This document shows, in pieces, positions 51,718-61,048 of a DNA stretch of 64,000 nt; the stretch's first letter is position 1; each line of letters begins with the position of its first letter. The translations under genes were made by a program, and so were the position numbers. The notes beneath the pieces were generated by a model, which was not told the DNA's origin, ran no database searches, and saw only the letters and a program-made list of their open reading frames with translations. The DNA comes from Gammaproteobacteria bacterium (GTDB lineage: Bacteria; Pseudomonadota; Gammaproteobacteria; Eutrophobiales; Eutrophobiaceae), in assembly GCA_022826885.1 (NCBI GenBank), contig JAJDUB010000068.1, positions 1-64,000 on the forward strand, written 5' to 3'.

Positions 51718-51742
51718 CTCTGTGATCTCTGTGCCCTCTGTG
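51718..51742. repeat. Triple CTCTGTG short repeat
   Basis: Three CTCTGTG units with a 9-base period just before the start of the binding-protein-like gene. This kind of string recurs between genes in many bacterial genomes; its role is unknown. Confidence 0.6.
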
Positions 51743-51755
51743 GCTAAAAACACTG

Positions 51756-52613
51756 ATGAAAACCGTTAAATGCGGTATCAAAGCGTTTGATATCCACGAA
51801 TTACTGTGTCACTTCGTCGCTCAACGCGGCGGTTTTTATGCGGCTGCGGACCTGGACATAAAACTGGTCGATACGACTTTCACACCTGATGAAAAACTTC
51901 CCGTAGCGGATTATTTCCAGGTTGCCTGCGGCGCGGCGGCTTTTTCCCGGGATATCGCGTTCAGGGTTTTTCTGGCCGCGGTAACCAGGCCGATGTTCTG
52001 GCTCTACGGGTCTGCCGGAACCGAAAAAGTTGAACAACTCGCAGGCAAGCGCATTGCCACTTTTCCGCCGTTTGCTCCGCCTTACTGGTTCAATCGTATC
52101 GCCCTGCGCAACCATGGACTCGACCCTGGTACGGATGTTGAGTTGAATCCGGCCCGGGACGATGCGATCCGACTCGGCCTGCTGCGTGAGGGCGCTGTGG
52201 ATGCGGCGCTGATCAGTTCCGCCATTTCGCCGGTAACGCTACAGGAACTGGGCTTGAATGTCCTTTCCCTGGTGGGAGACGAGATAAGGTTTGTCACCAG
52301 CGGTATTGCCACCACCGTAAAGATCGCGCAGGAAGACCCTGGCCTGGTGGAAAACCTGGTCGGCGCCTACCGGCAGAGCCTGGCCGTCATCCATGATGCG
52401 CCCGCTGAGATTCACTCCATCCTGGTGGATGTAATGGGTATATCACAGGAGGTCGCTGAAAAAACATACGAGTTGATTTTGCCCTGTTATTCACAGGACG
52501 GAAACCTGGAATTGGAGACAATACAAGCGTCATTGGATACACTGGGTGCGGAACAGGGTGTGAAGACTCAAGCCGATGCCAGGGAGCTTTATGGCTTCCG
52601 CCTTGTTGGGTAA
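51756..52613 (+). CDS. NMT1/SsuA-like type II periplasmic-binding-fold protein lacking a signal peptide
   Basis: 285 residues. The fold is suggested by the order: MKTVKCGIKAFDIHELLCHFVAQRGGFYAAADLDIKLVD, a hinge segment AGKRIATFPPFAPPYWF, and DAIRLGLLREGAVDAALISS. These match ABC-type substrate-binding proteins of the NMT1/THI5 kind. There is no signal peptide or lipobox and no ABC permease or ATPase nearby, so it is probably cytoplasmic. Some proteins of this fold are enzymes, for example 4,5-dihydroxyphthalate decarboxylase, or sensors. Which applies here is not known. Confidence 0.75.
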   Translation: MKTVKCGIKAFDIHELLCHFVAQRGGFYAAADLDIKLVDTTFTPDEKLPVADYFQVACGAAAFSRDIAFRVFLAAVTRPMFWLYGSAGTEKVEQLAGKRIATFPPFAPPYWFNRIALRNHGLDPGTDVELNPARDDAIRLGLLREGAVDAALISSAISPVTLQELGLNVLSLVGDEIRFVTSGIATTVKIAQEDPGLVENLVGAYRQSLAVIHDAPAEIHSILVDVMGISQEVAEKTYELILPCYSQDGNLELETIQASLDTLGAEQGVKTQADARELYGFRLVG

Positions 52614-52662
52614 TCAAAAGAAACAACCCAAAACTTTCTGCGAATGAAAACAGGTGAGTGAG

Positions 52663-53955
52663 ATGACCGCAGATTCGATACTGGTAAAAAATGCGCATAT
52701 ATTTGACGGACACAGCCCTGACTTGTCGGATCGCGCCGATATCCTGCTGGCGGACGGCGAGATAAAGGAGATTTCCACCGGTAACCTCGACAGCGGGGGG
52801 CATCACGTGGTGGATGCCGCAGGGCGCACCGTGATGCCGGGCCTGATCGATAATCACATCCACGTGACCATACCCACCCTGGATACGACCGCATTTACCA
52901 GGATGCCGGAGACGTATATCGCCCAGTACGCCAATGTATTCCTGAATGCGACCTTGCAACGCGGTTTCACCACGATTCGCGATGTAGGCGGAGGCGATGT
53001 CGGTATTTCCCGCGCCATCGACCATGGTCTGGTGCGCGCCCCGCGTTTTTATTATGCCGGCAAGATTATGTCGCAAACCGGCGGGCATGGCGACATGCGC
53101 CCGGGCTGGGAAGTGGATCCTTCGGATCAATTGTGCACCTGTGGCAGTTATTCAACCAAACTGACCCGCATTGTCGATGATCCCTATGAAATGCGGCGCG
53201 CCGTGCGCGATGAGTTGAGAAAAGGTTCCCATTGCATCAAGATTATGGGTTCGGGCGGGGTGGTCAGCCCCAATGATCCCCTGCACCACACACAATTTAC
53301 CGAAGACGAGATCTGTGCCGCGGTGGATGAATGCGCGCGCCAGGAAACCTATGTATCCGCCCATTGCCACCCGACCGAGGCCGTTAAACGTTGCGTGGAA
53401 TTCGGCGTGCGCTGTATCGAGCATGCAACCCTGATCGACAGGGAAACAGCGGACTACGTGGCCGGGCAGGGCGCCTACGTTGTCCCAACCTTTGCAGTCC
53501 TGTTCGCACTTTACGAAGAAGGCGCCAGATATGGCCTGCCGCCGGCGAGCCAGGAAAAAGTCAACCATGTTTACGCACAGGCCCTGGACGGCCTGGAATT
53601 CATGCGTGACGCCGGTGTGAAAATGGGGCTGGGTACGGACCTGCTGGGCGCGCAACACATTCGGCAATGCACTGAATTCACCATAAGAAAAGAAGTTTGT
53701 ACGCCGTTTGAAATCCTGCACCAGGCCACGGCAGTCAACGCCGAAATCCTGATGCAGCCGGACAGGCTTGGCTGTATCAGGGAGGGTGCGTATGCCGACC
53801 TGCTGGTTGTCGACGGCAACCCCCTGGAAGATATTTCCCTGCTGGAGCAGAACGGCGCTACGTTGCCCGTCATCATACGCAAGGGTGAGATGGTCAAGTG
53901 TGAACTTGCCGTATCGAAAGGAGCGGTAAGGGCCTTCAGTTGGCCTGCTGATTAG
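52663..53955 (+). CDS. Amidohydrolase (imidazolonepropionase/prolidase-like), first copy
   Basis: 430 residues from ATG 52663, with AGGTGAG before it; a GTG at 52654 is possible. The metal-dependent hydrolase motifs are complete: H65-x-H67 (DNHIHV), probable carboxylated K193 (CIKIMGSGG), H234 (SAHCHP), H254 (IEHATLID) and D326 (GLGTDLLG). The closing beta-sandwich has DLLVVDGNPLEDI. Enzymes of this group hydrolyse cyclic amides or dipeptide-like bonds. About four of five residues are identical to the second copy at 55278 with no gaps, so the pair arose by recent duplication. Confidence 0.9.
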   Translation: MTADSILVKNAHIFDGHSPDLSDRADILLADGEIKEISTGNLDSGGHHVVDAAGRTVMPGLIDNHIHVTIPTLDTTAFTRMPETYIAQYANVFLNATLQRGFTTIRDVGGGDVGISRAIDHGLVRAPRFYYAGKIMSQTGGHGDMRPGWEVDPSDQLCTCGSYSTKLTRIVDDPYEMRRAVRDELRKGSHCIKIMGSGGVVSPNDPLHHTQFTEDEICAAVDECARQETYVSAHCHPTEAVKRCVEFGVRCIEHATLIDRETADYVAGQGAYVVPTFAVLFALYEEGARYGLPPASQEKVNHVYAQALDGLEFMRDAGVKMGLGTDLLGAQHIRQCTEFTIRKEVCTPFEILHQATAVNAEILMQPDRLGCIREGAYADLLVVDGNPLEDISLLEQNGATLPVIIRKGEMVKCELAVSKGAVRAFSWPAD

Positions 53956-53995
53956 CTGAGCCTTAAGCCATCTATGATTTCAGCCTGACAAGGAA

Positions 53996-55222
53996 ATGAG
54001 CCTGAATATAACTGCCTGGCTTACCGCAGCCTGGTGGCGCACTCCACTCGCCACGCAGCAGGGCAGTCCCGGCGGCGAGTTTGATACACCCGTTTCCCTG
54101 CTGACCATGATCCTGACCGGCATCGCCGGGGTGACTGCTGCGGGCCTGAACCCTGTTATCGCGACGGCTTACGTGGACTACCTTGATTTTTCGGAAGCAC
54201 AGGCCGGATACGTCCTGGCGGCGGACATGTCAGGATTCGCTATCGGCACCTTACTGGTATCCGCGCGGATCCATATATGGAATAGACGGATGGTTGCAGT
54301 ATGCGGTATCGCCATAGTGTTAATCGGCAACCTGGCATGCATGGGTATCGGTGGGTTTGATTCCATGCTCATTGCCCGTTTTATTATCGGTACTGGAGCG
54401 GGGAGTACAGCCGGCGTAATGGCTGCCAGTATTGCCGCATCCGGCAGTCCGGATCGATTTTTCGGTTTTTATACGGTCGTGACGCTCAGCACGTTCGCCT
54501 TTCTGATGTCCCTGGCTCCGTTGTTATTGACTTCGTTTGGCATCGGTGGCCTGTTCTCATTGCTGGCCTGCATGACATTGCCTGCGCTTTGCCTGGTAGG
54601 GAATTTTCCCGAGTATGCCACAGGGAGAAAAATCAACGTTGATGGCAAGTCATCATCATGGCGTGATCTGCCGTTGAAGATCGTGTTGATAGTCAGCATT
54701 GCGACCCTTGCCTATTATATTGGCACCGGAGGGGTATGGCCGTATATATCACAGGTTGGAAAAGCCCGGGGATTTGCCATACAGGACGTCGGTAACCTGC
54801 TTGCAGTTGCACAACTGTTCGGGGTTGCGGGGGCGCTGGTGCCTGTTTTCCTTGGCGCCCGCCTGGGCCGTATGGCGCCGATAACATTATCCCTGCTTGC
54901 TTCCACAGGTTGTCTCCTGGCACTGCTCTTCTTCGGCAACAAGCTGGTGTATGCGCTCGTCATCCAGTTTTACATGTTTTTCTGGCTGTTGTTTTTTCCG
55001 TATCTTATGGGTATTGTTTCGGAACTTGATCCGGTCGGCCGGTTGGCGGGAATAAGTTACGCATTGCAGAGCATAGGTTTTGCCATAGGACCGGCGCTTG
55101 CCGCGCTGTTAATTACGGGCGGAGGTTACGCGGCTTTGTTTAACCTGGGTATTGGTTGTTACCTGGTGACGCTGCTATTGTTACTGTCTCTTGCCGGAAA
55201 ACCGGGCGCCGATGCCGGATAA
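53996..55222 (+). CDS. MFS transporter, second copy
   Basis: 408 residues, about 12 membrane helices, with an N-terminal tail of about 35 residues (including TAAWWRTPL) before the first helix. It has a GAGSTAG motif in helix 5. It is only distantly related to the MFS gene at 50568. It sits between the two amidohydrolase copies, so transport of their substrate or product is likely. AAGGAA precedes the start. Confidence 0.85.
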   Translation: MSLNITAWLTAAWWRTPLATQQGSPGGEFDTPVSLLTMILTGIAGVTAAGLNPVIATAYVDYLDFSEAQAGYVLAADMSGFAIGTLLVSARIHIWNRRMVAVCGIAIVLIGNLACMGIGGFDSMLIARFIIGTGAGSTAGVMAASIAASGSPDRFFGFYTVVTLSTFAFLMSLAPLLLTSFGIGGLFSLLACMTLPALCLVGNFPEYATGRKINVDGKSSSWRDLPLKIVLIVSIATLAYYIGTGGVWPYISQVGKARGFAIQDVGNLLAVAQLFGVAGALVPVFLGARLGRMAPITLSLLASTGCLLALLFFGNKLVYALVIQFYMFFWLLFFPYLMGIVSELDPVGRLAGISYALQSIGFAIGPALAALLITGGGYAALFNLGIGCYLVTLLLLLSLAGKPGADAG

Positions 55223-55277
55223 AACACATAAGACCGGGGCAATTCAGGATTTCACGATACGATGACGGGTGCATGAG

Positions 55278-56570
55278 ATGACCACTGAAACGATACTTGT
55301 AAAGAACGCGTATATATTTGACGGACACAACCCGGAACTGTCGGACCGTTCCAGCATCCTGCTGGCGGATGGCGAGATTAAGGATATCTCCACGGGCGAT
55401 ATCGCCAGCGGGAGCGACCACGTAATCGATGCCGAGGGGCGCACAGTGATACCGGGCCTTATCGATAATCATATCCACGTCTATATTCCGACCCTGGATA
55501 CCACTGCGTTGTCCAGGATGCCGGACACTTACATCGCTCAGTATGCCAACGTTTTCCTGAACTCAACCCTGGATCGCGGGTTTACGACCTTGCGCGATAT
55601 CGGTGGCGGCGACGTCGGCATCTCCCGCGCCATCGACCACGGCATGGTGCGCGCGCCCCGTTTTTATTATGCCGGCAAGATCATGTCGCAGACCGGCGGA
55701 CATGGAGATATGCGTCCGGGCTGGGAAATCAACCCCTGGGAGCAGCTTTGCTCGTGCGGCAGCTATTCGACGAACCTGACTCGTGTCGTTGACGATCCGT
55801 TTGAAATGCGGCGCGCGGTGCGGGAGGAGTTGAGAAAGGGTTCCCACTGCATAAAGATAATGGGGTCTGGCGGCGTGGCCAGTCCCAACGATCCGTTGCA
55901 TCACACGCAGTTCAGTGAAGATGAAATCCGCGCGGCCGTGGACGAATGCACGCGCCAGGAAACCTACGTTTCTGCGCACTGTCACCCCGCGGCGGCAATC
56001 AGGCGCTGTGTCGAGTTCGGCGTACGCTGTATTGAGCATGCAACCCTGATCGACGACGAAACGGCGCAATACGTTGTTGAACAGGGCGCCTACGTCGTGC
56101 CCACGTTTGCCGTAATACACGCGTTGCATGAGGAAGGCGCCAAATACGGTCTGCCGCCGGTCAGCCAGGAGAAGATTCGCCTGATTTACGGACAGGCGAT
56201 GAACGGCCTGGATATCATGCGCAATGCCGGCGTCAAAATGGGGCTGGGTACGGACCTGCTGGGCGCGCAGCACGTGCGGCAGTGTACCGAATTTGCCATT
56301 CGGAAAGAGGTTTTTACGCCCTTCGAAATCCTGCACCAGGCCACCGCAGTGAACGCCGAAATCCTCATGGAACCCGACCGCTTGGGCTGTATCAGGGAAG
56401 GCGCGTTTGCCGACCTGCTGGTCGTCGACGGCAATCCCCTGGAAGACATTTCCCTGCTGGAACGGGACGGTGCGGCGCTGCCTGTCATCATCCGCAAGGG
56501 AGAGATGGTCAAGTGCGAGCTTGATGTATCGGAAGGCGCGGTGAAATCGTTCAGTTGGCCCTCGGATTAA
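55278..56570 (+). CDS. Amidohydrolase (imidazolonepropionase/prolidase-like), second copy
   Basis: 430 residues, colinear with the copy at 52663, with the same catalytic motifs (DNHIHV, CIKIMGSGG, SAHCHP, IEHATLID, GLGTDLLG). Differences cluster in surface stretches (for example SGSDHVIDAEG, INPWEQLCSCG and IRLIYGQAMNG) and leave the active site alone. It could give a broader or complementary substrate range. Starts 55 bases after the MFS gene. Confidence 0.9.
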   Translation: MTTETILVKNAYIFDGHNPELSDRSSILLADGEIKDISTGDIASGSDHVIDAEGRTVIPGLIDNHIHVYIPTLDTTALSRMPDTYIAQYANVFLNSTLDRGFTTLRDIGGGDVGISRAIDHGMVRAPRFYYAGKIMSQTGGHGDMRPGWEINPWEQLCSCGSYSTNLTRVVDDPFEMRRAVREELRKGSHCIKIMGSGGVASPNDPLHHTQFSEDEIRAAVDECTRQETYVSAHCHPAAAIRRCVEFGVRCIEHATLIDDETAQYVVEQGAYVVPTFAVIHALHEEGAKYGLPPVSQEKIRLIYGQAMNGLDIMRNAGVKMGLGTDLLGAQHVRQCTEFAIRKEVFTPFEILHQATAVNAEILMEPDRLGCIREGAFADLLVVDGNPLEDISLLERDGAALPVIIRKGEMVKCELDVSEGAVKSFSWPSD

Positions 56571-56637
56571 CCAGAAGCATTTCCAGTATTCCAGACCTGC
56601 GCCGGCGTTAACGCACAAGCGCCAGGATAACAAGAAC

Positions 56638-56964
56638 ATGAAGGCTGTTATGACCGATAAAACACTTCATGCCGCAATCAGAAATTATTTGAAATCGTTA
56701 TCCGGCGCGTACGCAAAGGGCGACGCGACTGAACACACCTACCGGCCTGCCTTGCAAACGCTCCTCCACGCGGTACTGCCTGGAATGAATGTCACCAACG
56801 AACCGAAGCAGATAGAGTGCGGCGCGCCGGATTTTGTCCTGAGCCACAACAACGTTCCGCGCGGGTACATCGAAGCCAAGGACATTGACAAGAACCTGGA
56901 TGATGCCGTCTTCAGGGAACAATTCAGCCGCTACCGGGAGCAAAATGTTGAGGAGTTGGAATAG
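56638..56964 (+). pseudogene. N-terminal fragment of a type ISP/IIG restriction-modification enzyme
   Basis: 108 residues matching the N-terminal nuclease part of large single-chain restriction-methylation enzymes: AIRNYLKSLSGAYAKGDATEHTYRPALQTLL, then NEPKQIECGAPDFVLS and GYIEAKDIDKNLD. The PD...E-x-K nuclease core is present. Full enzymes have roughly 1000 or more residues with helicase and methylase domains; here the frame stops just after the nuclease core. There is no methylase in the window, so it is a broken remnant. The region is AT-rich, suggesting import. Confidence 0.75.
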
Positions 56965-57002
56965 GCATTTTAGTCGACGGTGGATGATTACGGCTAAAAT
57001 GC
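56965..57002. repeat. 9-bp inverted repeat at the break point
   Basis: GCATTTTAG (56965-56973) and CTAAAATGC (56994-57002) flank a 20-base centre, starting directly after the stop of the truncated restriction gene. It could be a terminator, a recombination footprint or part of a lost element. Confidence 0.55.
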
Positions 57003-57009
57003 CAAAAAT

Positions 57010-57600
57010 GTGACAAAACTCACATACACACAGGAGATATCCAACTACACTGACCACAGAACATCAATATCACCATGGTCTGAAACAATGAGAGACAGGG
57101 ATAGCCCCATTATCAACATGCTGACTTTACGCAGGGACTTGTATTTTGTGATGAGCTTGCTGTTAGCCGATAAAAAAATAGCCGATGTACCTAACGTGGT
57201 TGTCTGGACAAAGACGTTCCATGAAGATGAGGTAAGGAGGTTAATGTTGTGGATAGCAGCGGCAATGCGTGGTTTGTTGGACTTGCTGGACAGGAAAAAA
57301 GATGACTTCAGTAACCGATATTGTGGAGAATACCGGACCGATCTTGAGAGTGGCACAGAAACAGCGCTGACGTTCAGACAGGCTTGTAACTCCGTCATTC
57401 ACGCAAAAGAAATATTGCCTTACAGGATTCCCCTGCCAGGGTCGGAAGGGACAATCAAGCAGATTTATTCAGATAGAATCACGATACGAAGCACTCATGG
57501 AAAAAAGAAAACCCACGCTGAACTTGATATAATCGAATTTGTGCAAATAGCGGATACTTTGATGATCCTGTTTGAGGAGGGCGACCGTGCCGACAGATAG
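57010..57600 (+). CDS. Hypothetical protein of the AT-rich islet
   Basis: 196 residues from a GTG; no ribosome-binding site is visible, and ATG 57088 is an alternative start. Not recognised. It is mostly helical by composition, with a hydrophobic stretch YFVMSLLLADK and VRRLMLWIAAAMRGLLDLLDRKKDD. The histidine-bearing HAKEILPYRIP follows, and then a beta-rich end. Coupled to the next gene by a 14-base overlap, and AT-rich like the restriction fragment, so probably an accessory two-gene unit, perhaps defence-related. Confidence 0.6.
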   Translation: MTKLTYTQEISNYTDHRTSISPWSETMRDRDSPIINMLTLRRDLYFVMSLLLADKKIADVPNVVVWTKTFHEDEVRRLMLWIAAAMRGLLDLLDRKKDDFSNRYCGEYRTDLESGTETALTFRQACNSVIHAKEILPYRIPLPGSEGTIKQIYSDRITIRSTHGKKKTHAELDIIEFVQIADTLMILFEEGDRADR

Positions 57601-57835
57601 AGATACCTACAGATACCACTTCAAACTCGGCAATAAAATTGTCCTTACCGGGATTACCAAGGATATCGATCGGCAGGAGATAGCTCATCAACGGGAACCC
57701 GGCTGGAAAAAGGGACATATAAAACAGGTGGGATGGCGCACCACCTACGATGCGGCTCTGGAGTGGAAGCAGGAACAAGCAAAAATGGGTAAGCCAGTGG
57801 GCAAATCGCCGCGAGAGGAAACAATCTCAACCTGA
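57587..57835 (+). CDS. Small protein resembling a degenerate GIY-YIG-type domain
   Basis: 82 residues from GTG 57587, chosen because GAGGAGG lies six bases upstream inside the previous gene. The pattern YRYHFKLGNKIVLTGITKDIDRQEIAHQ...GHIKQVGWRTTYDAALEWKQEQ is one I associate with small proteins related to GIY-YIG nucleases (strand, glycine turn, Arg/Glu helix), but the catalytic tyrosines are not all in place. Function unknown. Confidence 0.6.
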   Translation: MPTDRDTYRYHFKLGNKIVLTGITKDIDRQEIAHQREPGWKKGHIKQVGWRTTYDAALEWKQEQAKMGKPVGKSPREETIST

Positions 57836-57857
57836 ACGCATTTGTCAAGCAGTCCGG

Positions 57858-58862
57858 TTATTTCCAAACGTCGCGGGCCACCCGTAACAGGTTCCCGCCC
57901 AGTATCTTCGCGATATCCTCGCCCCGGTAGCCCAGGCCGAGCAGGGCGTCCACTATCTCCGGCGCCTGTTCGGGTTCCACGAATTTCACGCCATCGGCGT
58001 AGCCTCCTTCCGGTGGAAAGGTGTCCGGGTTCTGCCTGACGTATTCGGTCAACTCTTCCATGTCGAAAACGTAATCCAGGCCGATTCCGACATGGTCTAT
58101 ACCGGCTTGCTCCACCACGTAATCGATATGTTTGGCAATGGTCTCCGAGCGGGCGTCGTTCTCTCCCAGGAAAATGCCGACGCCGTTGAGGCAGACCACC
58201 CCGCCGGTGGCGGCGCAGGCGCTGATGGCGTCGTCGGTAATGTTGCGTTTGTGATCCCGCAAGGCAAGGGGGTTTGAGTGTGAAAAAATGACAGGGTTCG
58301 AAGAATACTCCATGACGTCCATGGTGGTCCGGTAACCGGTATGGCTGCAACAGGCCACCATGCCGACCCGCGCCATTTCATCGAGCACTGCGCGGCCGAA
58401 AGGGGTCAGCCCCTTATCGTCATCCTGGCAACCACCACCTAAAGAATTATTTTGGTTGTAGGCGATCAGCATCCAGCGGGCGCCGAGGTCGTAATACATC
58501 TCCACCATGCTGAGTTGATCGGCCAGGACGCTGCCGCCTTCCAGGTCGAAGAAGACTCCGAGTTTGCCTTCGGTGACAGCCCGTTCTATATCGCCGGTGG
58601 TTTCGATCAGCATGTAATCATCAGAGTGCTGCCTGATCCAGCCCCGAAATGCAGCCATCACCAGCAGGGTGTTTTCCCATGGGACTGCATCGAAGCCCAC
58701 ATTCAACGAGACGACGTTAAATCCGGAATCCCGGTAGCGCGCCAACTGCGGAAGGAATTCGGTATCGTTTCCGCGCAGCGGCATGCAACCGTGGTTGTCC
58801 CATGCCAGGTTGCCGGAGAGGATGTGTTGTGCTTCGATGCTTGTGTTGTTTGCTTGCGCCAT
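57858..58862 (-). CDS. M19-family (renal dipeptidase-like) metallopeptidase
   Basis: 334 residues. Zinc-site residues appear in order: D22-x-H24 (WDNHGC, where the family often has DGHND), E in FDLEGGS, H in CCSHTGYR, H in FSHSNPLALRDHKRN, and D in GIGLDYVFD. There is no signal peptide, so it is cytoplasmic, as are many bacterial members that cleave dipeptides or related amides. It is divergent from hyuA copy 2. Together with the amidohydrolases and the amidase it adds a third amide-cleaving activity to the region. Confidence 0.9.
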   Translation of the reverse strand: MAQANNTSIEAQHILSGNLAWDNHGCMPLRGNDTEFLPQLARYRDSGFNVVSLNVGFDAVPWENTLLVMAAFRGWIRQHSDDYMLIETTGDIERAVTEGKLGVFFDLEGGSVLADQLSMVEMYYDLGARWMLIAYNQNNSLGGGCQDDDKGLTPFGRAVLDEMARVGMVACCSHTGYRTTMDVMEYSSNPVIFSHSNPLALRDHKRNITDDAISACAATGGVVCLNGVGIFLGENDARSETIAKHIDYVVEQAGIDHVGIGLDYVFDMEELTEYVRQNPDTFPPEGGYADGVKFVEPEQAPEIVDALLGLGYRGEDIAKILGGNLLRVARDVWK

Positions 58863-58980
58863 GATATTCGTACTCGATATGTCCGGTTATTATGATAGAC
58901 TTTTCCTGATTGTTTCCTTTTGGTTGCTGGTAGTATAAAACTTAGAAAAATAAATATCGACACAGGAATGACCCCGACAA

Positions 58981-61005
58981 ATGCGAATTGCAGTTGATGT
59001 GGGTGGGACCTTTACCGATGTGGTCGTACTGGACGAGATATCCGGCGCCCTGCATTTCGACAAGGTGGAGACAATCCCCAGTGACCCATGTGCCGGCGTA
59101 ATAAACGGCATCGAGAAAACCGGCTTTGATCTCTCCGGGGTGGATATTTTTGTGCATGGCACGACCCTGGGACTCAATGCATTACTGACCCGCAGCGGCG
59201 CCGAACTTGCCATCATCACGACAAGGGGATTCCGCGACGTTTATTTGCTGGGACGTACCGACCGGGAGCCGCTGTACAACCTGAAATACCGAAAACCTGA
59301 GCCGCTGGTGCCGCGCTACCGTATCTTTGAAGTCACGGAACGAATGAATTACAAGGGGGAAGTGCTGGTCGAATTTGACCGGGAAGAAGCGGCTTTGCTG
59401 GGTGAAAGGTTGAAGCAACAGGGGGTTCGCTCCGTAGCGGTCTGCCTGTTACATTCCTATATCAATCCCGCCCATGAACTGGCCCTGGCCGGGACACTGG
59501 CCGATGTATACCCCGGACTTTCCATCACCTTGTCGCACCGGTTGACCCGGGAGTACCGTGAATACGAACGCACCAGTACTGCAGTCATAGATGCTTACAT
59601 TAAACCATTGACGCGGACGTACCTGGAAAAACTGGACAATGAACTCAACAGCCGGGAGTTTGAGGGCTCGTTTCTGCTTACCCGGTCCGGCGGCGGAGCA
59701 ATCACCGTTAACGCAGCCAAGGATGAGCCCGCCCACCTGATTTTGTCCGGTCCGGCAGGCGGTGTCATCGGGGCGACGGCTTTCGGCGCGCTGATCAACG
59801 AACCGAACCTCGTCACCATCGACATGGGCGGTACCAGCCTTGATGCCTCGCTGATTGTTGCAGGCGAACCCGGGGTGGAAACACAGCAACGTTTTGAGGG
59901 CTTGCCGATTGCAATCCCCACTCTGGACATACATACCATAGGCGCGGGTGGAGGCAGCATAGCCTGGGTTGATGATGGCGGGCACCTTCAGGTGGGTCCG
60001 CAAAGCGCGGGCGCCGTGCCGGGTCCTGCCTGTTATGCAAAAGGGGGCAAGGATGCGACATTTACCGATGCCGCGTTGGTGATGGGTTACCTGGACCCCG
60101 AAAATTTTCTCGGAGGTGAGGTGGCGCTGAACAAGGATCTCGCCCACCAGGCCGTTTCGGAGACAGCAGGCGCGGTGAAATTATCCGTGGAAGAGACGGC
60201 GGCTGGGATAATGCGCATCAGCGAAGCCAAGATCGCCGGCGCCGTCAGGGTTATTTCAATCGAACGGGGACATCATCCAAAAGATTTTGCCCTGCTTGCT
60301 TTTGGCGGCGGCGGTGCGTTTGTTGCGACCAGCGTCGCTCGTGAATTGGGCATTCCCAGGGTGGTAATTCCGCCCGCGCCCGCGACATTCTCGGCATTGG
60401 GCATGATGATGGTGGATGTTACCCATGACCTGTCCCAGACCTGTGTCATGGATCTGGAACAATTCGAGGTGGAGTCAATCAATGCCATTTTCGCCGAGTT
60501 GGGCGGAAGAGGGCATGCGGCCCTGGAAAAAGATCAGGTTGACCCGGCGCGCAGACGCCTCATTCCCATGGCCGAATTACGCTACCAGGGGCAGGAACAC
60601 ACAGTTAACCTGGTACTTCCCACAACGGCACTCGGGTCGGGAGATCAGGAAAAGATTGAATCATTATTCAATGCCGCACATGAAAAACAGTACGGTCACG
60701 CCATGCAGGACCCTATCCAGATTGTGACTTTGCGCTTGCGCGCAGTGGGACTGCTGGGACGTCCGGACCTGCCGAACCTGGATGAGGATACGGCGGCTCC
60801 GGCAAGTAATGGCAGCAGACAAATATACCGTTCCGGGACCGGCGGCAGGGAACCTTATTTCATATATGACAGAGACGTTCTCAGGGCAGGCATGCAAATC
60901 CGGGGACCTGCAATCATAGAAGAACCGACTTCAACTACCGTAATACACCGGAATGATAACCTGGTCACGGGCCGTTATGGTGAACTCCTGGTCAGTATCA
61001 GTTAG
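58981..61005 (+). CDS. HyuA-type ATP-binding subunit, copy 2
   Basis: 674 residues. N-terminal AVDVGGTFTDVVVLDEISG, then GTTLGLNALLTRSGAELAIITTRGF. The central domain has SGPAGGVIGATAFGALI, TIDMGGTSLDASLIV and HTIGAGGGSIAWVD. It is clearly related to the proteins at 38104 and 62805. No strong ribosome-binding site is seen. The hyuB that follows starts 43 bases after it and lacks the carboxylase gamma-like tail, so this pair may be a hydantoinase/oxoprolinase-type enzyme rather than a carboxylase. Confidence 0.9.
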   Translation: MRIAVDVGGTFTDVVVLDEISGALHFDKVETIPSDPCAGVINGIEKTGFDLSGVDIFVHGTTLGLNALLTRSGAELAIITTRGFRDVYLLGRTDREPLYNLKYRKPEPLVPRYRIFEVTERMNYKGEVLVEFDREEAALLGERLKQQGVRSVAVCLLHSYINPAHELALAGTLADVYPGLSITLSHRLTREYREYERTSTAVIDAYIKPLTRTYLEKLDNELNSREFEGSFLLTRSGGGAITVNAAKDEPAHLILSGPAGGVIGATAFGALINEPNLVTIDMGGTSLDASLIVAGEPGVETQQRFEGLPIAIPTLDIHTIGAGGGSIAWVDDGGHLQVGPQSAGAVPGPACYAKGGKDATFTDAALVMGYLDPENFLGGEVALNKDLAHQAVSETAGAVKLSVEETAAGIMRISEAKIAGAVRVISIERGHHPKDFALLAFGGGGAFVATSVARELGIPRVVIPPAPATFSALGMMMVDVTHDLSQTCVMDLEQFEVESINAIFAELGGRGHAALEKDQVDPARRRLIPMAELRYQGQEHTVNLVLPTTALGSGDQEKIESLFNAAHEKQYGHAMQDPIQIVTLRLRAVGLLGRPDLPNLDEDTAAPASNGSRQIYRSGTGGREPYFIYDRDVLRAGMQIRGPAIIEEPTSTTVIHRNDNLVTGRYGELLVSIS

Positions 61006-61048
61006 ACTATGGCAAACAGCTTCACGAAAGAAGAACGGGATCAAAAAG

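Noticed and set aside
55563-56639. 358-codon antisense frame across the second amidohydrolase
   Set aside because: Shadow of the conserved hydrolase; a similar but shorter frame occurs over the first copy, as expected from sequence similarity alone.
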